Assembly (NCBI GenBank): GCA_030280995.1
Contig: JASXTE010000005.1
Location: 36,598,203 to 36,662,202, forward strand
DNA from: Hemileia vastatrix
Lineage: Eukaryota; Basidiomycota; Pucciniomycetes; Pucciniales; Zaghouaniaceae
Reading direction: 5' to 3'
DNA: 64,000 bases
Shown piece after piece: positions 44,499-54,415 of this stretch. The notes below the pieces were generated by a model. It was given only the letters and a program-made list of their open reading frames with translations. It was not told the origin of the DNA and searched no databases. The position numbers and the translations under genes are program-made. How positions within the stretch are numbered: the first letter of the stretch is position 1; each line of letters begins with the position of its first letter.

Positions 44499-45766
44499 TT
44501 TCAGTGTGTGCTAGTATATAAGTATGATTTAATATTAAATATTAATGGTCCTACTACTTATTTTTAAATGATTTAGTGATTAAACCTCAGGGGAAGACTA
44601 AAAAAATAGTTATTCTCAATATAAACTCACAACACTTGGATTTTATGCATGCTAGTAGTGGAAAATAGAATAATAAAATATAGTTATAGCTTATATAAAG
44701 ATAATTCCAATTTATGAATGCTTTATAATATCTTTATATATGATAATAGTTGTTTTATAATGTTTATTGAAGTTTAGTAAGTAAGTGATGTCCAATAACT
44801 GTGCAAATCCTCCCTTTCTTATACCAAAATCCACTGGAGTGCACAGACCTTCAATCCAGATGATGTCACTTCTATCCCTGGAAATTAAAGCGATTTGAGG
44901 GCCCATAACCTCCCCATGGAGTCAACTTCAAGAAGTTTCAACACCCAGACCTCCAGTAAGGACCCTCCATCACAATTAATGATACCACAGACCCATACCA
45001 TAAATAGAATAAACAGATAAAAGCGGATACCATAAAGAAACAGGTAAAATAACTCATCCAAAGAGTATATAATAAGACCCAAAGAATATAAAGGACCCAA
45101 ATTAACTGTCCAAGCCCCCAATAACATCCCCAAGCATCCATATTAACCCAGTAATCATATCCCAACCCATAAATCCGTGAAAACCCATATAAGGAAGCAG
45201 ATTAAGTTGTCCAAACTGGATATATGCGCCTGAAATAGGTGTATATGCTTGTGTAGGTGTTTTGAGTCCACTGAATACGTCCATATGATCTAAAATAAGA
45301 TTAAAAATAAATTCTATAGGCTATTAAGAGGTTCAAACTCACAAATAGACCTAAATATACATAATATAACTACATATTTTGCTGAATAGGGGGTATCAAT
45401 GTTCAGGGATCCGCAATTAGGGATCAGGAATTTTTTTTCCCGGGATCAGACATTATTAATTGCGGAAGATTCTTATCCACTAGCCCCAGGGCTAGTGGAT
45501 AAGAAATCCACGATAATGCATTATCCCGCCTCTTATACCTCAATTTCCATTCCTAATTCCTGATCCCAAACTCATCTCATCCATGATGGATTTTTAAGAA
45601 AGTCACATGACTTATAATTGCTGATGCCATCCTTAAGTATTTCCACACTCTATGCTACTTAATTTTGGTGGCGAACACTTAAGTTTTTTTTTATCTACAC
45701 ACCCCAACTGCACATTTGGCGGTGAATTCCCACTTCCCTCATCACATAACCCTTCCACCGGCAACA

Positions 45767-46399
45767 ATGAAACACCTCTCTACTAGGAAGCTACTTCACT
45801 CAACAATGAATGCTATTACTTTTCTTTTAGTTCTTTACTATAAATCTGACTCTGATTTGGAAGATGCTTTAGCTTATATGTGTTTTCTTTCCAAAAAGTG
45901 TTACATCATCACCAGGGGGCCAAATCTTTATCATGATCCCCGATATGATCTGGCCTCCATTCTCAACATTCCTCATTTAAACTTCACACAACTTTTTAGA
46001 ACTTCTCCCGATTCTTTCTTCAAACTTTATCAACTCATCTCCAATCATCCTATCTTCCATAACAATTCTCATAACAAACAGCGTAATCCTGCCATCCAAC
46101 TTGCTGTTGCTCTATGTCGCTTTGGCTCAAATAGAAATGGTGCTGCCGTAAGACGTTTGGATAATCTCTTTAACATAGGATATGGTACCGTGATATTATA
46201 CACCAAGCGCTGTATGATTGCTATCCTTTCCCTCAAGTCTCAAACTCTTGCTTGGCCAACTCCAGAACAGCGACTTGAATCCTCTCAAGTAATGCAAGCT
46301 GAAGGTTTCCCTGGCTGTGTAGGTTTTGTTGATGGCACAACCATCCCTTTGAGTCAAAAGCCTGCAATTACTCTCCAACATTTCTCTTCACCCTTTTAA
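45767..46399 (+). pseudogene. C transposase, in-frame deletion of DDE core
   Basis: 210 residues from ATG 45767. Colinear with A: MNAITFLLVLYYKSDSDLED, FTQLFRTSPDSFFKLYQLI, LAVALCRFGSNRNGAAVRR, GFPGCVGFVDGTTIPLSQKP, then it jumps directly to the family C-terminus ITLQHFSSPF. About 185 residues with the second Asp and the Glu are missing, without a frameshift. The DNA-binding half could still be made and might act as a regulator, but catalysis would need another copy. Confidence 0.85.
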
Positions 46400-47662
46400 T
46401 TTTTTATTTTTATGTTTTCATACTTTCCAAATGTCCTCTTTGTGTACTTTAATCACTTGGTTTTGTATTTTGGTTTGTTGCATATTCATTTTTTTTTTTG
46501 AATTTACGGTGAATATCTTTTTTTTGGATGGCTCATTGGTTTTCTTTCACCAGCTCAACATGAAATCGCATATTTTCTGAAATTGCATATTTTGTCAGTG
46601 ATTTTTTTTTTCATTCATCCCTCATATCCTTTTCCTATTCTCCTCCAACATCCCTCAAACAATTTGGTTTCATTCATTTTGTCATCTCATCTCTCCAGGT
46701 AAGTCATTTTATTCTTTTTTTTTGATTTTTTGATTACTAATTATAATTTTTTTTGTTTTTTTCTGTTTATTTTATTTTTTTTATCTAAATTTTTTTTGTA
46801 AGTGGTTATTTTGGATTTCAATGGTATAATTAACCTTTTTTTTCTCTCCCTCTTTACTTTCTTTTTTAGCTCCATCACCCTACTCTTCATCCCTCCTTGG
46901 CATTGTCATTATCCCCCCTTTCCCTTATTTCACTTTTTTTTGGCTCCATTTCATTGAAACACATACATTGCACATTCTTTATGCATTTCACTTACTCCAT
47001 ATTCAATTTCCCCACAATTCCAACATCAATCTTTCTCACTCTATTTTTCCTGCTTTTCAATCAAGGTAAGTTTCATCTCCTTTTTTTCATGCCTATATGA
47101 TATCTCATTCCTTTTATGAAAACTTCATACTTAAATATATGTATGACTCTTATCTGGATAACAGTGAACTTATAAAACTCCTTTTGATCTCATCTTCATT
47201 ACCACTTTTCAAGTTTTTGTAAAATTTTGAAAATCAGACTCGGAATTAGGGTTAGGTTTATTCAAATCTAATGTTCTTTTTACTGAAGATTCTCCTGAAG
47301 GCTACCTTTCATTTCCTGCAAACAGATTTGAATTTGATTCAGTGGTTGCTGAGATATTGACCGTTAAAGTTGAGCCTTTTTTTTCCCAATTTAAATTTTT
47401 ATTTCATTTTTTTATGTAACAAATTAGGGTTAGGTTTATTTAAATCGCATGTCCTTTAACTGAAGATTCTACTAAAGCATATCTTTCATTTTACACAAAT
47501 AGGTTTGAATTAGGTTCAGTGGTTGCTGAGATTTTGACCTTTGAAGTTGAGCCTTTTTTCCAAATTTCACTTGTCTTATTTCACATTTTTATATTGCATA
47601 TTTAGAGGATAAGGATTCTGAAACTCTTATATGATTATTATCTAGGCATTTCAATTATATAG
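46400..47662 (+). other. Leader of the TET-like gene: conserved short exons and introns
   Basis: Shared with B. Donor CAGGTAAGTCATTTTAT at 46698, acceptor TTTTTTAG at about 46868, exon 46870-47065, donor CAAGGTAAGTTTCATC at 47065; B has the same at 19579, 19741 and 20135. The second intron region holds two diverged copies of a ~180-bp block (GAAGATTCT...TTGATTCAGTGG...AAGTTGAGCC, 47281-47395 and 47459-47560). The coding start of the gene is not identified; it may lie in one of these exons. Confidence 0.55.
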
Positions 47663-48294
47663 GCATATATTCGTTGGTCAAGAATATCACTAAAGCTCAA
47701 AAAGATGAAGATTTTCGCTTATGGGACACTCTACCTTCCTTTGACTCTTTTCTTGCTTTTCAACTCAACAAGCTCTGTAATAAAGCATTTGAAAAAAATC
47801 ATGAACTTGCAACCAAAGTTGGAATACCGAATTGGTGTGACTCCGAATTGGAAGATATCAGCCACGAATATCTTTTATTTTCTAATGTTATTATCACTCA
47901 TTCTGGATTCCACAATAGGATTCATATCGATAGGAATGATGCCAATTTTCTTACTTTTGGAATATTCTCATATATCAATCTGATAGCTGGCCACCCAATA
48001 CCATCTCCAGCTAAAATCAAAGGACATGGTTTATATTTTCCAGACCACCGGTGCATCATTGATTTTGGTTTGGGAAATGGTATCATTGAAACTATTTGGA
48101 ATTCTTCTAAGGATAATCATCAAACGACCAAAGCTCCTCCTGGTTTGAAATCCTGTCAAGATTTCACTCATTTTGGTTGCTCATTTCAAATCAGTAATAA
48201 GTTGATACAAAGAATCAATAAGGTAAAGAAAGAAGGTAAAGTTATTCGATTTAAAAAAACTTTATCTAGATCCAAAAAGTATGGGGATTAGAGT
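47663..48294 (+). CDS. TET/JBP-like 2OG-Fe(II) dioxygenase carried by Harbinger C (3' exon)
   Basis: About 208 codons open from an AG acceptor at 47661-47662; no ATG, so an upstream exon must supply the start. Text: AFEKNHELATKVGIPNWCDS, FSNVIITHSGFHNRIHIDRN, FLTFGIFSYI, SPAKIKGHGLYFPDHR, IIDFGLGNGIIETIW, SSKDNHQTTKAP, FTHFGCSFQIS. Iron ligands would be H and D of H-I-D (47923-47931) and H of DNHQT (48118-48120). This pattern is that of the basidiomycete/rust TET-like oxygenase family, whose animal relatives oxidise 5-methylcytosine. The Arg normally expected in the last motif to hold 2-oxoglutarate is His here (48169-48171). B carries a broken homologue at the same place. Activity is unproven. 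Confidence 0.68.
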
Positions 48295-48584
48295 TGTCAT
48301 CAAAAATTTTATATTTTTCCATAAATTTTTAATAAATATTTTTTATATATCAATTTTCTCAAATAATGTGATGAGCCATCGACCTTGTGTTGTATAACAG
48401 GTAATCATGATAACATTTATTTGTTTCATGGGGTTCCTCTTTCCTATACCTGTAGAAAGTCCCAAACTTATGTTTCTCGACTTGGTCTGCATTTTGGCTT
48501 GAGGGATTGTCATTACTTTAAACTAGGGAAATTGATATATATTAGATATTTATTTAATAATTTATGTAATTATATTAAATTTAG

Positions 48585-49020
48585 ATGACTTCCACCCCTT
48601 ACTTCAATAAAATGCAGGGGGGGGTATTGCCAAATTTTCAAATCTGACATGTGAAATTGATGACTTAGAAAAATTTTGGTGATACCCACCCCTTGCTTCA
48701 ATAAAATGCAGGGGAGAGTATTGCCAATTTTTTTAAACAGATATAGAATTTTTTTGACTTGTAAATATTTTTGTGATACCCGTCCCTTACTTCAATAAAA
48801 TCCATGGGTGGTTGTGCCAAAAATTTTTATAAGACTTGTGAAATTCTTGACATGTAAGAATTTTTAGGATACCGGTAAAATGCAGGGGGTAGTAAAGCCA
48901 AATTTTCATGTAAAACTTTCAAGATTCATGACATGAAAGAATTTTTGTGATACCCACCCCTTACTTCAAAAAAATCCAGGGGTGGGGGATTGTCAAATTT
49001 TCAAAGGAGACTTGAAAATT
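48585..49020. repeat. Five-copy ~105-110-bp tandem repeat in C
   Basis: Units contain GATACCCACCCCTTACTTC, AATAAAATGCAGGGG and GCCAAATTTTCAAA (starts near 48585, 48680, 48772, 48870, 48948). Element B has a single copy (about 21575-21670). It lies between the converging ends of the TET-like and SANT-like genes. AATAAA inside each unit could act as poly(A) signal. Confidence 0.85.
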
Positions 49021-49139
49021 TTATTTAAAAAAAGAATATTTAACATTAAAATACGATATTTCAAGAAATACAGAAAATAATTGTAAAATTTATGTACAAA
49101 TAAATATGAACACATGAAGTGTGAAAGAAATAAAAGAAA

Positions 49140-50537
49140 CTAGTCAACAAAAAATTTCATTAAACGTTCTATTTCTTCAACAGATTTGTTTGCTTTAATG
49201 CATTCGATCAAGAAATCTTTCTTTTTAGAACTTTCTTGGAGATCATGCTTATACTTCATCTGTTCCATTAAGTTTTGATGCTCGAGTGTTTTTTCCTTAT
49301 TTTTGGATTTTTCAATACTAAGAGTTAACTCAAACTTCTTCTCCTCCAAATCTTGGGCCCTACCATCCTTCTGTAAAGAGAGCTCAAACTTCTTCTCCTC
49401 CAAATCTTGGATCCGATCATCCTTCCGTAAGGAGAGCTCACACTTCCTCTCTTCCAAATCTTGTACTCTGTCATCCCTCCTTAAAGAGAGCTCGTATTTC
49501 TTCTTTTCAAAGCTCAGTGTCTCTTTAGCAATTTCCACTTGTTCTAGAGTGAGAATAAAAATTAACATAAAGCAGAAGAAAAGCAGAGTAAAGTAATAAG
49601 AGGTATGATATCACTTACCAGCATCACGTTTCTCTAAAAACTGTTCCATCGAAGAAAAAGGTGTTTGTGATCAAGTATCACTTTTTCGTCTTCTTTGGGA
49701 GAGGAAATTTAGACTAGTTGAAGCCCTTCTCTTTTTGTTCAACGTAGCATTTTCCTCCTCATCATTGTCACTAGCTTCAGACTCAGTTGATTGAGGATCC
49801 TGGGTTTGTTCATCAGCCTTTTAAGAAATAAGAAAAAGATAAGTAAATAAAAAAATAGAATTGATAAGATAAAAGAAACAGACCTGAGTTAGATTGGGTT
49901 GGGTTAAATCGCCAATAGGATCAATAGCAAAGCTATCTAGATTCGTAGAATTTAGAAGAGGGGAGGCTTGAGTGGAGGAAGAGGATGGGAAAAGATTTGC
50001 TTCGACATCATGTTCGGAGATAGGATCTTCTCCATCCAACATGTTTACAGGATTAACATCGGCTCGCTCTCCAAAAATTGCATCCATCTCTTTAAAGTAA
50101 GGACATAAAGAATCAAGTTTATTGTCTATGGATTTGATACCCTTAGTTATATCAATGTCAGTAACCCCAAAACCAGTGGAAGATGAAAGAGCCTTTGCCT
50201 TCTTGTATTTTGCTCGATAATGCTTGAAGCGTTCAGACATCTGTTTAGGCAAAAGATCAATCCTTCCCTTGGTCTTATTGCGTAATTCATTTGCCATTAG
50301 AAGATAGCCATTAACTTTTGATGTGGGGGGCCGTCCTACTTTAGTGGCATACTCAGTACCAAAACAAGAATCATAGTTAGATTTGGTTTTCAGCCAGTTG
50401 ATAAGAATGAGATGTTCATCTTTTTTTAATTGAACAGTCTTTGATTTCTTGGCTGAGCGGGGGAAAGAGGAAGTAGTGGGAATTGAAGAACAACTGGGTG
50501 ATGGCTGCCTTTGAGAAGATCTAGGATGACGAGGCAT
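49140..50537 (-). pseudogene. C Myb/SANT-like coiled-coil protein, 3 exons, one premature stop
   Basis: Exons 49884-50537, 49619-49817, 49140-49543 (minus) join in frame to 418 residues; donors GTCTGT and GTAAGT, acceptors AAG and TAG. N-terminus Ser/Pro-rich and basic; residues ~40-120 form a trihelix/Myb-like region (LILINWLKTKSNYDSCFG, SKVNGYLLMANELRNKTKG, MSERFKHYRAKYKKAKAL). The C-part is a coiled coil with a 3-fold repeat ELSLRxDDRxQDLEExK. One TGA interrupts exon 2 after RRRKSDT; CGA (Arg) would restore it. PIF/Harbinger elements are known to encode a second Myb-like protein for transposase import and DNA binding; this fits that role. Confidence 0.8.
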
Positions 50538-51220
50538 GTTATTATAAATGAAGATGAAAAGGAGCAGAAACAAGCAGATGAGATAGCGAGATGAAAAGGA
50601 GAAGAATCAAATAGATGAAATGGGGAGAAATTCTGAGCGGATAGAATGAACAGGATGGGATGAGAATGGAAGTGCGCAGCAAGGTAGAAGGCTGGGATAT
50701 CCAGAAAGTTGTCCAAGATGTGGTTATCAAATATTGAGGATAAAAATGTCAGATAAGAGGTGAACATTGACACGTAAAGTGTCTAATAACCCAATTATTA
50801 GCAAAAATAATTGCGGAAGATAATTGGGGTATGCAGATTATTTTCCGCAATTAATTTAATTGCGGATCGGTCAACATTGATAACCCCTAATATGAGGTTT
50901 ATGTATACATATAAGCTTATGTGTGTCAATAATTATTTAATATCACTTAAGATAAGTATATTATGACTCTTTAACACACCTTAATAAGTATTATTAGGCT
51001 ATGGATAAGCTATTTAAACTACTATAAATCATATAATAGTGTAATAATTATATATATATGTATTATAACCATATATATAAGTATTTTAACATTATTTTTA
51101 AGTAATAATCTTAATGTAATTAAGGCTATCTTATTTTAAAAATAAGAATTATTCATTCCTGGAGATACCTAGGCTGACAATAAATTACTTAACTGGTCAG
51201 AAGAAAACTCAAGAAAATAA

Positions 51221-51796
51221 ATGAAAAATTTCAAGATAACTCAAGACATATATAAAAAAAAACTGAACATAATGAAGAAAGAATATTATAAAAGGTTTTT
51301 TCTCCTCCCTCATGAGGCTAAACTGGAAGGTTTTTTCTCCTACCCCCATGAGGCTAAACTGGAAGGTTGTTTTCTCCTCCCCCAAGAGGTTAAACTGGCT
51401 GGATCTGATCTTGATTCTGGTTATCAGGATGTTTTTATGGATGAAGATGGAGGTTTTGTTTGGGATGGCTTAAAAATGGAAAATGGTGTTTTTGTTAGTG
51501 AACTGGATTCTCTTAAGACTCAGTGGAAGGAAAAGGATGTGCCAAATTTTAGTGATTGGTGTCCTGGTTATGCTGGTCAAGTTGCTCATGTGTACACTGG
51601 TGATTTTGATGACAGGGTAGTACCCTTGGATGTTGTTTTATTGGATTTTGAAGATGAGACCTGGGGTCAGTCTGGGTTTTATTTTACTATGGCTGAATAT
51701 CTGTTAAACTTTGAGAGGCCAGATAGAAGTGATGATGATAGTTGGGTGGAAATCAAGAAGAAAGTCCTGGCTTTTATGTGTCAGGAAGGAGGTTGA
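51221..51796 (+). pseudogene. D pre-integrase region with 3-copy HEAKLEG repeat
   Basis: 192 codons open. Three 36-bp tandem units code LLPHEAKLEGFF, YPHEAKLEGC, LLPQEVKLAG (51307-51402). The rest is acidic (GYQDVFMDEDGGFVWDGLK, VVPLDVVLLDFEDETWG) and ends YLLNFERPDRSDDDSWVEIK, the usual lead-in to the integrase zinc finger of this clade. A frameshift near 51785 separates it from integrase. RT and RNase H should lie upstream but are absent. Confidence 0.65.
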
Positions 51797-52578
51797 TGAG
51801 GAGGAGACATCCAAATCCTCAAGTAGTGGTGACTCAGAAGAAGGGTCAAGAGTTGGTGATGAAGTCTTTGCATGAAGAACTTGGTCATAGAGGCTTTGGG
51901 GAGACTTATAGGAGAGTAGCAGATAGATTTTGGTGGCCAGGTATGAATTTGGCTGTACAGGGTTGGGTTAAATCTTGTGAAGAATGTCAAAGAAGAAGTC
52001 ACTTGAAACCTAATGAGGTTGGACATGCTACTGGTGAATCAACTGTGTTTGGAAGAGTCAGTCTGGATGATGTCCATATCAAAGAGGGCAGGTATAAATA
52101 CTTGACTGTTTCCAGGGATGATTTTTCTGGTTAGGTTGAGGCAATGCCTCTGATTAATTTGACTTCAAAAAATGTGGCCAAATTTTTAAAGAAGGAATGG
52201 GTTTTTAGATACAGGTTGATAAAATTGGTGATTGTTGACAGAGGGCCAGAGTTTGGAGCTGAATTCAAAGAAGCTGTATCAAGTATTGGTTCTAAAGTTA
52301 GAGTGGCTACACCTTATTATCCTGAAGCTGAAGGAATGGTTGAAAGAGTCCATCAAGTTATCAAGAATGCTCTAGTGAATATGTGTGGAGATAGTTCTGA
52401 AAAGTGGAGGCATTGTTTACCCTTGGTGTTATTTACTGATAGGGTCACTGTGAAAAGGACAACTGGCTATTATCCTTATGAATTAATGTTTGGGAAGAAA
52501 GCTTTTCTACCAGTGGACTTGAAAGCTGTCTCTTATCTTGGAACTGATTGGGATGATGTTTGCTCAACAGAAGATTAG
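51742..52578 (+). pseudogene. D integrase, one stop
   Basis: One frame with a single TAG (52132-52134) where DDFSG*VEA would have Trp. H2C2 finger: HEELGHRGFGETYRRVADRF...CEECQ (51870-51995). Core: VSLDDVHIKEGRYKYL (first D), VIVDRGPEFGAEF (second D), YPEAEGMVERVHQ (E), then VKRTTGYYPYELMFGKKAFL. The triad is intact. Downstream to ~52930 the C-terminal domain is readable through stops (GGSYDLVELDGAVLKK). No chromodomain. Confidence 0.9.
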
Positions 52579-53025
52579 CTCTGTGCCAGGATGCAAAAGT
52601 TGGAATGTAGAGAGGAATTTCAAGAGAAGGAATACTCTAGAATGATGTAGATAAGAAATCAATAATTCAGATACTGGGACAAGCAGTTGGCCCATAGGCT
52701 CACAAATTAATTGAAACCTGGTTGTTTGGTTTTTGGTGTATAATAGAAGTTTTGAGAGTCAGTGGGGAGAATTTTTTGCTGAAAGATGAAATGGGCCTTA
52801 CAGAGTCAGATCTCAGGTTTCTGGAGGCTCTTATGATTTGGTAGAGTTAGATGGTGCAGTCTTAAAGAAAAGAGTGGCTTCAGATCAGGTGAAGAGATTT
52901 TACCAAAGAGGCACTAGAAGTGAAGAATATTGACTCTTCAATGAGGATAAACTATGGTCCATTCTTCAAATTTTGGATTTTGGTGATGCTGTGCATCTGT
53001 TTTGTTGGAATTTTTTTTTAGAAGG

Positions 53026-53118
53026 TACCCATGGGTGGGGCTTCTAGAATTGATCTTGGAAAGTGTAGGGGTAACTGATGGGCTGGCTGCTCTGTAGAAC
53101 AGGTACCCCACATTTTCT
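53026..53118 (+). repeat. D hairpin cassette, copy 1
   Basis: Contains GGGGTAACTGATGGGCTGG ... CTGTAGAACAGGTACCCCA. The ends GGGGTAAC / GGTACCCC can pair with a ~30-nt loop. Same block at 53284-53380 and 56095-56185. Confidence 0.85.
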
Positions 53119-53179
53119 GTTTCCAACCACTTCTCTTAATTTGGTTGAACCCTAGTATTGGTTTCTTTTCACAGGTTTT

Positions 53180-53460
53180 AGTCCCCTATGACTTTAAACT
53201 GGAAGTTCTTTTGGTCTTCAAGTGCTTGACTCTTCACACTTATTAGTTTTGTTTATTGTTTTAGATTTTGTTTTTTGTTAGAAGGTACCCAGGGGGGGAT
53301 TCTAGATTTTATTTTGGTAAGTGTGGGGTAACTGATGGGCTGTGTGCTCTGTATAAAAGTTACCCCATAATGTCTGTTTTAAGTATTTTTTTTTCCTAGT
53401 TGAATTCTAATTCTGGTTTTTGTTATTCAGGTTTCAAGTCCACTATGACTTTAAACTGGC
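53180..53460 (+). repeat. D short repeats AGTCC..GACTTTAAACTG after cassettes 1 and 2
   Basis: 53180-53205 (AGTCCCCTATGACTTTAAAC) and 53437-53459 (AGTCCACTATGACTTTAAAC), each about 70 nt after a hairpin cassette. Same family as the array at 55931-56391 and as the coding repeat at 51307-51402. Confidence 0.8.
53284..53380 (+). repeat. D hairpin cassette, copy 2
   Basis: GGGGTAACTGATGGGCTGTG ... TAAAAGTTACCCCA. Ends GGGGTAAC / GTTACCCC pair perfectly over 8 bp. Confidence 0.85.
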
Positions 53461-53734
53461 TTAGGACTGGCTTCTTTGGTCTATTTGAATTTTTGGTGGA
53501 TCACTGGTGGTCTCCCATCATTTTAAATTATTGAAGGGAGTCCAACCAGTGATCATTTACTTGGACTGGACCACTTATGGAGTTGGACTTTTCTTTTTCT
53601 TTTTTTTCTTTTTGTGGCTATGGTTGATTAGATAGAGTTCTAGATTATTTTCTATTTTCTATTTTCTCTTTTTTTCTTTTAATTTTTTTATGGAGGTTAT
53701 TAGGATATAAAGAGGGAAAAATAACAAAATTATA

Positions 53735-54035
53735 TTATATGGTGTCACTACATCAGGGTCACCTGGAAGTGGGCAAGCATTGGTGGGGAAAGGCTCATCA
53801 ATTGGCTGGGAAATGCTATTTTCTTTTTATCTCTATTTCATTTTTATTATTTACTTTAATTTCTATTAATTTCATTTTATCTTTATATTATTATTCTTCA
53901 TTTATTTCTATATCAAATCATTTAAAATTTATTTAAAGGTGTATCCACATCAAGGTGCACTTAGATGTGGGTAAGGTATCAGGGGATCAGCTCATCAATT
54001 GGCTGGGAAATACCATTTGTAATTATTATTTATTT
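53735..54035. repeat. D tandem duplication of ~200 bp
   Basis: Two diverged copies sharing CATCA(G/A)GGT...GCTCATCAATTGGCTGGGAAAT (53748-53816 and 53947-54013) followed by ATTATT-rich spacer. No coding signal. An A-rich/AT tract (54150-54245) follows. Confidence 0.8.
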
Positions 54036-54415
54036 CATTATATTATTATTCATTTCATTTAAATTTCTCAGCTCTTATATTTTTTTGGGCAATTTTGTTT
54101 AATTATTTTCAAGTTTTTTTTAGTATGTTAGTAGTTTTAAGTAGTAATCTGTGTAAAAATAAAAATATAAAAAACAAAAAAATAAAAAAAATTAATAAAG
54201 AAATAAAAAAATAAAAATAAATAAAAAAATTATATATATATATATCTGCTAATTATTATTGTTTTCTCTATTTAGTGAATTATTAATTTCTGGAAGAAGA
54301 AGCCTCCGGCAATAAGTCCACATTATTTTGGTGTTTTTATTTTTTTTTGGGATTTGAGGAAGAACTTTTTTTCTTGTGGTGTAGTTGGCTGGAGAGAGTG
54401 TATGGATTGTAATGG

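Larger units (their letters stand above)
45388..50888 (+). mobile_element. C: PIF/Harbinger-like element with TET-like oxygenase and SANT-like gene
   Basis: 5501 bp, starts AGGGGGTATCAATGTTCAGG and ends CATTGATAACCCCT, flanked by AAT (45385-45387, 50889-50891). The empty site GAATATGAGG is known from LTR X1 (3224-3233). Three genes: transposase with catalytic core deleted (+), TET/JBP-like oxygenase (+), Myb/SANT-like coiled-coil protein (-). Gene order and ends equal those of B. Confidence 0.92.
34236..51179 (-). mobile_element. X: Ty3 chromovirus on minus strand, both LTRs split by Harbinger elements
   Basis: LTRs: 34236-39213 (contains element A) and 44499-51179 (contains element C); both match solo LTR X1. 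Flanks are ATAGA (34231-34235) and ATAAA (51180-51184), a 5-bp target duplication with one change. Interior 39214-44498 codes on the minus strand for Gag, RT-RNaseH and integrase with chromodomain. GGGTGAGGGAG (minus) abuts the left LTR as polypurine tract, which sets the direction. X is inserted inside D. Confidence 0.92.
44499..51179 (-). repeat. X 5' LTR, split by element C
   Basis: LTR parts 44499-45387 and 50889-51179. Start reads TTTCAG instead of TGTCAG (one change), end CTGACA. Colinear with X1 and with the other LTR. Confidence 0.88.

Noticed and set aside
48385..48588. Frame after the TET-like gene as a further exon
   Set aside because: No domain or splice support; B shows no conserved frame here.
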